Below, one piece after another: positions 57,073-64,000 of a DNA stretch of 64,000 nucleotides. Every line of letters starts with the position of its first letter. The stretch's first letter is position 1. The stretch is from Tetrapyrgos nigripes (taxonomy: Eukaryota; Basidiomycota; Agaricomycetes; Agaricales; Campanellaceae). The translations under genes and the position numbers were made by a program. The notes below the pieces were generated by a model. It searched no databases. It was given only the letters and a program-made list of their open reading frames with translations, and had not been told where the DNA came from. Where the stretch lies: contig JAACJM010000100.1 of assembly GCA_013368315.1 (NCBI GenBank), forward strand, positions 235,839 through 299,838, in the 5' to 3' direction.

Positions 57073-58925
57073 CTAAGCCTCCATTAAAACCCCCCAAATA
57101 GCCTGTCTATTCATTATATCCAGAGGCACAAGTTCTTCAATGACATCTCCAAGGTCACACTGAAGAGCCTCACGCAATTCATTCACAAATATCTCCCTGT
57201 CATCAACATAAGGCTGCAGACAAAGGGTCTCCACAAGGGGAATGTTAGCCTCAAACATAGACAGCAAGTCCTCATACACATTCCACACATTGTGATGAGT
57301 TATAGTGGTGAATCCAGCTGAACATGGTAAGCTGAGATGCAGCGCTGAAATTCAGGATCAACAAGCTGAAATACTTCATGATCAGGAGGGGCATAAAGCT
57401 GTTCAGCTCTCTTGATATAATCTCCCTCTGAATCAATCAAAACCTGCCAACCTAGGGTGAGATTACACCAATGGCTAGAACAGAATCACTCACCTTGAAA
57501 TCACATACATGGTACCCCTCTGGATGGGCATCAATATCATTAGGAGGACCATGGGGAAAAATCTTGTGTTTCTGGGCCCTTTTTGCAGTATTGTTCACAA
57601 GGTAGACATAGTGATCCAGTTCTGCTTGAAACCAAGGAATAAATACCCATTTGAATACATTACTAGGAAAATGAGTCAGCACTTATTGGGGCTCTTGCTT
57701 AAATTCAAACTCACTATTGAAGTGCATTGTCACAGCTGTAGTCGACATTGGGGTTTGATAAAATGTCCTCAAATCCTGGCATAAAGTTACGTTGCAGATT
57801 TGACCAGACAATCTCTGGAGGGATATTATTTTTTTCCTTCATATATCGATATTGCAATGTGCCTTCAAGTGAAGGATCAAGACTCTGTCGAATAAAGGAG
57901 TGTCCTTTAGCCAAACAAAAGTTTTCTGGGCCTGGGTCACTCTGTGTAATCAGAGGTACATCTAAAATACAGACATTCAATTGGGAGTTTATAACCTTAG
58001 AAGCATTGCACTTACAGCCATCACTCTTTATACAATCAAGATAATAGTGAAATATGAGATGAGGATTTAAGTTTGTCCACCAAACCTTCAGCCATTTCAT
58101 CTTGCCTAGAGTATAATCCAAAAATTGATCAGAATCACAATTTCTTCAGGTTTCTATAATTTAATTTACGAACCAGTATGAAGTGCCAGGCCATGCTTCT
58201 TAAGCTTATCATGCTGATCAACACACCACACATCATTCACTCCAGCAGCCCAGAATACATGTTGTCTAAAGCTGCCTTCGCTTGTATCCCCGGAGAAGAT
58301 CTGGCTCATACTCTTGCATATATCCAATAATCACCTTCCTGTAATATCTCTCAATTCAATATTTTCATAAATTGACTGAGCACATACCTGGTCACCTCCA
58401 TATTATAGTCATGCTTTAGGCGTTTCTTCATATCATTCCAACCAGCCATTGGAAACATTTGTCGCAACTCTGTCATGGGCTTAATGATATTAGAGACTTG
58501 GTATTCTGGTATACAGACAGTTAGAATTGATACAGTCACATTGAGCACAATAGAAAACTGAAATACCAGCACTTCTAGTCCTAATCAATCCCAGAGATTC
58601 CCTGATTCTGTAGAGTTGAAATTTAGCTGAACATACCCCAGACATGAAGTAGATTTCGTACCCTAGACCATATTTTTCAGTGTCAAAGCAATGATCATCC
58701 TTAAGAGTACGCAAGATCTTGACATCATCCCATCCATAATTCCAATATTTGGTGATATCTGGGGTAATTTTCTCCAATGGAGCTGAAGAAGAAAAGAGTC
58801 AGTTTGATACAAGTTGATAAATAATTGTACGAACAGTTTGGTTTATTGAAGCCATGATTGTGTAGATAATGCAGTAGCAGGATAGCTTTTATAGTCCAGC
58901 AGAGGTATGATATACTGCAAAGCAT
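57073..58925 (-). pseudogene. Integrase-core-like gene 2, multi-exon, probably decayed
   Basis: It is a closer match to the Agaricomycete integrase core domain family than the copy at 1566. N-terminus at 58925 (MLCSISYLCWTIKAILLLHY). Next come EKITPDITKYWNYGWDDVKI and KYGLG, a HTH-like region (ELRQMFPMAGWNDMKKRLKH), and the DDE-like core: VFWAAGVNDVWCVDQHDKLK (first Asp, about 58220), KMKWLKVWWTNLNPHLIFHY, LITQSDPGPENFCLAKGHSF (second Asp, about 57940) and NNIPPEIVWSNLQRNF (Glu, about 57815). C-terminal blocks are NVFKWVFIPWFQAELDHYVY and PHGPPNDIDAHPEGYHVCDF, then a frameshift near 57300 before MWNVYEDLLSMF. About six introns are implied. Its role is unknown; a cut-and-paste or integration function is inferred from the fold. 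Confidence 0.72.
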
Positions 58926-58949
58926 GTTGAACGATCATTGGCCACTCAC

Positions 58950-60150
58950 CACGTTCAGTAAGCCTCAAGGCAGTTGGCCGTAACATTTTGTTCACCGTTA
59001 CAATCAGAAAGCCTCGAGATGTTGGCCGTATATATTTTGAATTTTGACATGTACATTACAATCAGAAAGTCTCGAGACGTTGGCTGTAACATACATATTT
59101 TGATGTTCACCTGTAACGTTTGACGTTCACCCCCTATGCTGTAACATTTTGAATACTCGCCATTATAATCAAATAGTACAGATGTACTCAGCAGTAAGCC
59201 TTAAGGCAGTTGGCCGTAACATGAGGATTTTTGGCCGCTGGATTTGTGGCTGCTCACCGCTACCATTATGCCATGAAAGCCTTGAGACATTGGCTGTACA
59301 TCTTTTGAATTTTGACACGTACATTACAATCAGAAAGCCTCGAGACGTTGGCCGTAACATGCATATTTTGATGTTCACCTGTTATGAGGCCCTTTAGGCT
59401 GAGTTAACTTATGTCGGCCACCAAACTTTCTCACGGGTTCTAACTTTTACATGCCACCTCAGCGCTCCGAAGTGCCCGAACACTGCCATTTCAGCTGACG
59501 CTCAACTGACGTCATTCCAGCCTTCCCTCCACACCAGGCCCCGCACCAGGTCCACCAACCAGCACGACGCTTCAGACGCGTTTACCTTCCCACAACAGCC
59601 GTTGAAAGTCATCAAGAGCCGCTCTCTGAGACTCTGAATCACTATGGCTACCTCTAATCCAAGGTCATTTAAAGGCACCGTTACATTAAATGGTACAGTA
59701 TTGGGCTCTATCTAATTAAAAGAATTTTTTACTGCATACGAAACCAGTTTACTTAAACAGGCCTCGTAATTTGCCATGCGAAGCAGTGGCACCTTTCCCC
59801 AGTAACGTTTGACATTCACCCCCTATGCTGTAACATTTTGACTACTCACCATTATAATCAAATAGTACAGATGTACTCAGCAGTAAGCCTTAAGGCAGTT
59901 GGCCGTAACATGAGGAATTTTGGCCACTAGATTTGTGGCTGCTCACTGCTACCATTATGCCATGAGGATTTTTTTGACCGCTCACCATTACAATCAGATA
60001 ATACAGGTGTACTCAGCAGTAAGCCTCCAGGCAGTTGGCCGTAACATTTTGACCACTCACTGTTATAATCAGATAGTACAGATGTATTCAGCAGTAAGCC
60101 TCAAGGCAATTGGCCATAACATGAGGATTTTTGGCTGCTACAATCAAGCC
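58950..60150. repeat. Diverged tandem repeat built on GTTGGCCGTAACAT
   Basis: About nine copies of a motif AAGCCTCAAGGCAGTTGGCC + GTAACAT lie at about 58974, 59023, 59079, 59211, 59293, 59346, 59902, 60037 and 60110. Intervening parts repeat ATTACAATCAGAAAGCCTCG and ATAGTACAGATGTACTCAGC. The period is about 50-135 bp. An insertion splits the array at 59382-59812. Confidence 0.8.
59382..59812. mobile_element. 431-bp insertion with hairpin-like ends in the tandem repeat
   Basis: The sequence ATGTTCACCTG|TAACGTTTGAC, intact at about 59102-59122, is split here. The left end is TTATGAGGCCCTTTAGG. Near the right end are GGCCTCGTAA (an inverse of the left) and a hairpin TGCCATGCGAAGCAGTGGCA. A related sequence lies at 63608-63745. 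No target duplication is apparent. Confidence 0.6.
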
Positions 60151-60327
60151 GTTGGCCTATGGCAGTCATGAAAGTATATATATGTCTCATTCGATATCGT
60201 CAATTCGTCAATTTGATTCTTCAATGTCTACCATTCCCATTGTGCCATTCACATCTGACAAGAAGGCCAGCCAAGTATGATCCAATTTTTAACCTTATGT
60301 TCCTATCTGACTTGATTTTTCTGATAA

Positions 60328-60826
60328 GGCTTTCATATGTGAATGATCTAAATGTGGCAAACTTGTCAATGCAGGGGAAGACCACTCCTGGTTTAGATTT
60401 CCTGATGGCCAGTATAAACATGTATGTGTTGCTTGCAAAGCATACTTCGACGAAAGAATTGAGCAGGCCACTTCAGGTGAACACTCTGTCTGCATCACTG
60501 TAATCTCAGCTTATTGTTGATATATTTCAACATTTCTTCAGCTTCTGCAGCTCTTACTAGACAGTCCACATTGCATTCAATGGGTCCACTACTACCACCA
60601 ATACGGCACTCATTTCCTGATCCAAATGCCATTGCTAATAGGGTCAATGCTGCTCAAAATCCATTTATGGACCAGAAGTTGATGGTGATGATGCAGCAGC
60701 AGCTCAATTGAGATCAACCCTTTTTGGTGATGGCAATATTGATGAATGCTTCAAAAAATTTCCTCTTGAGCATGACTGTAATGATTATTGTCAATGGATG
60801 GGTTTCGATGTGTTCCCAAAGTAGTC
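60328..60826 (+). pseudogene. Fragment with a Cys-rich (zinc-ribbon-like) motif
   Basis: An exon-like block reads CGKLVNAGEDHSWFRFPDGQ then YKHVCVACKAYFDERIEQAT (about 60340-60475), with CxxC pairs that could bind zinc. After an intron (donor GTGAAC) come PPIRHSFPDPNAIANRVNAA and, in a shifted frame, STLFGDGNIDECFKKFPLEH. I do not recognise the family. The frame change suggests decay. Confidence 0.4.
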
Positions 60827-61508
60827 CTCAACAAGTATTATAGTGGCAATGAATGTAGAAATGCATATGTGTGTGTCAAATTGTACATAAAATGTACATA
60901 GAAAGGCTGAAAAGGGTAAAAATCCGTTCAGCCACAGGAGAAACTGGCCATGTGGAAGTCACATGACTACCTGGCAGGCATTTTGGTGCAACTTATGTTC
61001 GGCTCTACATACTTTGATACCTTTCCCTCCACATCTGAAGAGTTCTCTATAATTTATCTACACTTCTTGGATATACTTCAGTGTGACCATACCAATTCCA
61101 AAGAGATTCCTCCAGCAGGACCAAATCTCTACATGAGTAAGGGATGGGAAATTATCCAAGGGGGCTAGGGAAAAAATTTTAAGGATATAGGGTCAGAAAA
61201 TTTTTTAAGCCCTTCAGCCATTGAACCAACCAACCACCTCCTTCCATATATGGTAGCATATACCCGATTTGGACACATCTCCGGCCAGATATAACTTTGC
61301 CGAACTCCAGCAGCTTACTGAGATGCTCAAGAAAATTGCCAGAACTATGTGTTCCAATGAGGGAAAGTCATGTTTCTGCAATTGTCTGAGTCTCTGAGGG
61401 ATATTTTCCATCAGAATCGCTAGGTCAAATTTTGGGCCTGAACCACCCAAATTTTCTCCACAAGGAAAATTTTTAAGGGCCCTGGGACCAAACCAACCAA
61501 CCCTATAT
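60827..61508. other. No gene recognised
   Basis: AAACCAACCAACC occurs near 61230 and 61490, and AAATTTTTTAAGCCC / AAAATTTTTAAGGGCC lie before each, a short direct repeat. No coding content is supported. Confidence 0.4.
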
Positions 61509-62360
61509 CAGTGTTGGACTTAAGGCTTAGCCCTTAAGTTAACTTAAGCCTTAACATCAGAACTGATCCTTAATAACCCTTAGTTTACCCTTAAGTAGAT
61601 GAATGTTCTTGACATGCTACTTACACTAAAATCCTGAATTAAGTGAGTGGCCACTGAGGTGTACAATTTATAAGAAGTTACATTCTTTTGGTCATTCCTC
61701 AATATGTCTTTCAGACTCTGCTTCACCACACTTGACCATGCCTGCTGCCAACCTGCTGCGAAGGGTGCTTTATGGGCCTACTTTCATAGAGCCAACTCAA
61801 AATCCAACTCATCTCACTTCCGAGCATGGTGCCTTGGCTGCATTCAGCAACACAGACCTGAAGGAATGGCAATACAGTTGGATGACGATGGAAAGGAAGT
61901 ACTGGATTTGAATGATGAATGATTCAGAACAGGTGCATAGCTATATCCCTCAATCCAAGTTCATTTCTAACACAAAATTAGCTCTGCAAAATGTTCCTAG
62001 TGTCAGACAGATTGGTGCCCAGAGATGGAGAGAAGCAACCACAGCTGGTTGCCCATCACCCTTGAAAAGTTATTTGGAGGTACTGTGAAGAAGCCGCTGG
62101 ATGATTTTATACATCTGGGCCAGCGTCAAGTTTACAACAATGAGGTGCACATGATGGAGCTTTTGGCAGCTGAGTATTCAGATGAGCCACCAGATGACGG
62201 GGAACTTGAGGGTTCAGGTGATGACTTTGAAGGATAATTCTAGGTAAGTAGTCTTGCTTGAAAATTAAGACTTAATATGCGCACTTAAGTTAAGGGTTAT
62301 TAAGAGTTAAGGACTTAGCTTCAGAAATCACCCTTAATAAGCCATTAATTTCCAACACTG
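61509..62360 (+). mobile_element. Internally deleted hAT transposon (852 bp)
   Basis: It starts CAGTGTTGGACTTAAGGC and ends TTTCCAACACTG. CCCTATAT is duplicated exactly on both sides (61501-61508, 62361-62368), 8 bp as in hAT elements. It keeps pieces of the transposase gene but not the catalytic core. Confidence 0.93.
61750..62236 (+). pseudogene. hAT transposase remnant: BED finger plus acidic C-terminus
   Basis: The first block (to 61922) reads ALWAYFHRANSKSNSSHFRA then WCLGCIQQHRP, the BED-type finger that opens many fungal hAT transposases. After an intron-like gap the second block (about 62040-62236) reads PLDDFIHLGQRQVYNNEVHM, then MELLAAEYSDEPPDDGELEG. The RNase-H-like domain with its DDE residues and most of the dimerisation region are missing. 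Confidence 0.75.
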
Positions 62361-62368
62361 CCCTATAT

Positions 62369-63607
62369 CACTCAGCTAAATTTCCCGGCCCCTTGAAATT
62401 ATCTCCTAAATTGGCAATCATAACCCTCAAACAGCACATTCACATTGTCCTTTCCCATCCTCTCCTCTCTATCTGAACAATGAATATGTATGTCAATATG
62501 TAGAGAAGGACCTATTGATGTATGTTAGGCTACATACTGTGCATACCCTGCATCCCTAGGCCTAATTAACCTGTCACACATTCCGAGGGCCCTCACCTCG
62601 ATAAGTTCTAGTAACTACTAGGACTATGCCAAACGACATGTACACTAGTACTCATCAAACTCACGCCTTTTTGTTTCTTTATTGCAGCTGTTATGACTAA
62701 TCATCTTGTGGTATCGCCTGGGACAAATTTCGAGACAGAGAAGATAGGCAAATCATGGGGAGTCCTGAAACAGCGACTCCCCTGGGTATATTTCGACGTA
62801 ATGAGGCTCAGCAGCGCTAAGTACAAAGTCTACACTAGAGAAATGAAAGTGGGAGTGGAGGGCGGGTAATGCAAAGTACGCTAATAGAGACTGAGAAACT
62901 CGTGAGGACACTAAAGAAACCATAGAGCGCACCTGAGAGACTCGTGAGGGGAGATGGGGATACTGGGGACAATAGGGATGAGTTTCCCAGTGTATATGTA
63001 AGTATGTTGTGAAACTGAAAAATGTGTAACAGAGAGTCGATCTATGGTACTAAGGGGATATATTTGTGATAAATTGAAATGAAGGGAGAAATCAGAAACA
63101 CATATAGGGGGAAATGAAACGAGATGAGACAATGGTGGCCACGGAGGCAGTGAGGTATAAGCAGTGACGTCCTGCGCGAAGGTATATCCATGTGAGACAA
63201 TGAAGCAGTGGACAGCCCTGGGGTCCTGCGCGATGGATATAAGAGAGGGGAGATAAAAATTCGAGATGTACTCACAGCGATGATTAGATTTTTGTAAATG
63301 TCATTTAAAACACAATTAAAGGATGGAAAGGTGAACCGAAGTGCTACAGGAGCTCAGACAGCTGAAGACTCTTCAATTAGGATTAGGTGCGGGAGGAGCC
63401 TTCTCATCGAGGTGGATACATCTGGTGTTATCCCAGCTCTGAGGCATGGATGCAATCTAGACTCCTTCCTATTAGAGTAATTTCTCGAGCACTGTGGTCT
63501 CTAACGTTATTGTTAAAGTCAGCGACTTGAGTCTTCTTTTTCTTTTTCTCTTTCTTTTCCTCCTCGCCAAGTTAGAACATCTCATGCTTGTTCTATTAGG
63601 TGCGTAT
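62369..63607. other. No gene recognised
   Basis: Purine-rich on the plus strand, with only short frames. GTCCTGCGCGA occurs at about 63168 and 63222. Confidence 0.4.
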
Positions 63608-63745
63608 TACGAGGCCCTTTAGGGTCTCGTTCTTATAATCTGACGTTTCCGCGTATGGCTATGTAATTTGGATACCTCGGCATCCGGTCTTTTTTTCAAC
63701 CATGAATTAACAGCCTCTATTGCCACGCGAAGCGGTGGCCCACAA
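63608..63745. repeat. Hairpin-ended sequence related to the 59382 insertion
   Basis: It starts TTACGAGGCCCTTTAGGG + TCTCGT, a stem-loop, and ends with CCACGCGAAGCGGTGG, another stem-loop. Both correspond to the ends of the 59382-59812 insertion. Confidence 0.55.
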
Positions 63746-64000
63746 AGCCTATTACTACGTATCTACTACTCAATAATCTCTCTACTGGCACTGTATTGTC
63801 CCTGTGGAACAATAGAGATTCTCTTTCTACCCCTCCCTTGGACTACCTGATTCCGCCACAACAGATGGACGCTGCTTGAGTGCAGCGGAGTTCTTAAATT
63901 ATGAATAGGAGTCGCACATCGGAGTTTTTAAATAGAAGTTTTAAATAAAAAGGTACATATGGTAATAGTCACACGATCCAGAGTCTCTGGGTCTGATATG

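Noticed and set aside
1..64000. Bacterial-type systems, CRISPR arrays, rRNA genes
   Set aside because: No direct-repeat/spacer arrays, no rRNA-like sequence, and gene structure is intron-rich and eukaryotic throughout.

Overview
The window reads as a repeat-rich stretch of a filamentous basidiomycete genome, most probably an Agaricomycete. The evidence is: short introns (about 50-90 bp, GT..AG) splitting nearly every gene, host families typical of that class (a PDR-type ABC transporter end, a DUF6534-like membrane protein, a secreted FAD-linked oxidoreductase), and many mobile-element families common there. There is no bacterial-style operon, ribosome-binding site or CRISPR. The species assignment is inference; the eukaryotic fungal character is seen directly.

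Layout. 1-650: 3' end of an ABC transporter gene. 910-1347: hAT-type MITE with a perfect 8-bp target duplication. 1566-6650: a divergent gene pair, an integrase-core-like gene on the minus strand and an unknown multi-exon gene on the plus strand whose first intron carries a probable solo LTR. 7090-10672: degenerate coding remnants and a Ty1/copia element that has lost its reverse transcriptase. 10675-20071: a second divergent pair (a zinc-finger gene on minus, a DUF6532-like gene on plus). The first is split by a 279-bp MITE, the second by a complete 6-kb Ty3/gypsy chromovirus; both insertions have clean target duplications. 20-27 kb: repeats and a Helitron-like fragment. 27204-31611: a PIF/Harbinger element with both genes open and a complete Tc1/mariner element nested in an intron of its Myb-like gene. 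32-42 kb: several low-complexity, multi-exon genes I do not recognise, with MITEs. 42-45 kb: nested MITEs, a tRNA-related repeat and a minisatellite. 45211-48191: a second Harbinger element whose transposase has two stop codons. 49805-51585: DUF6534-like membrane protein gene. 52399-55727: FAD-linked oxidoreductase gene broken by a 1,410-bp element and a frameshift. 57073-58925: a second integrase-core-like gene. 58.9-60.2 kb: diverged tandem repeats split by a hairpin-ended insertion. 61509-62360: a deleted hAT element with a BED finger. The last 1.6 kb has little recognisable content.

Common thread. Older elements (copia, gypsy, Harbinger 2) and several accessory genes carry premature stops that are almost all TGA where family context expects Arg, as expected from C-to-T change at CpG in CGA codons. 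The Tc1 element and Harbinger 1 transposase are free of this and look younger. Several insertions can be ordered in time because removing them with one target copy restores a reading frame or repeat. Coordinates of exons are from reading splice signals by eye and are approximate unless stated.
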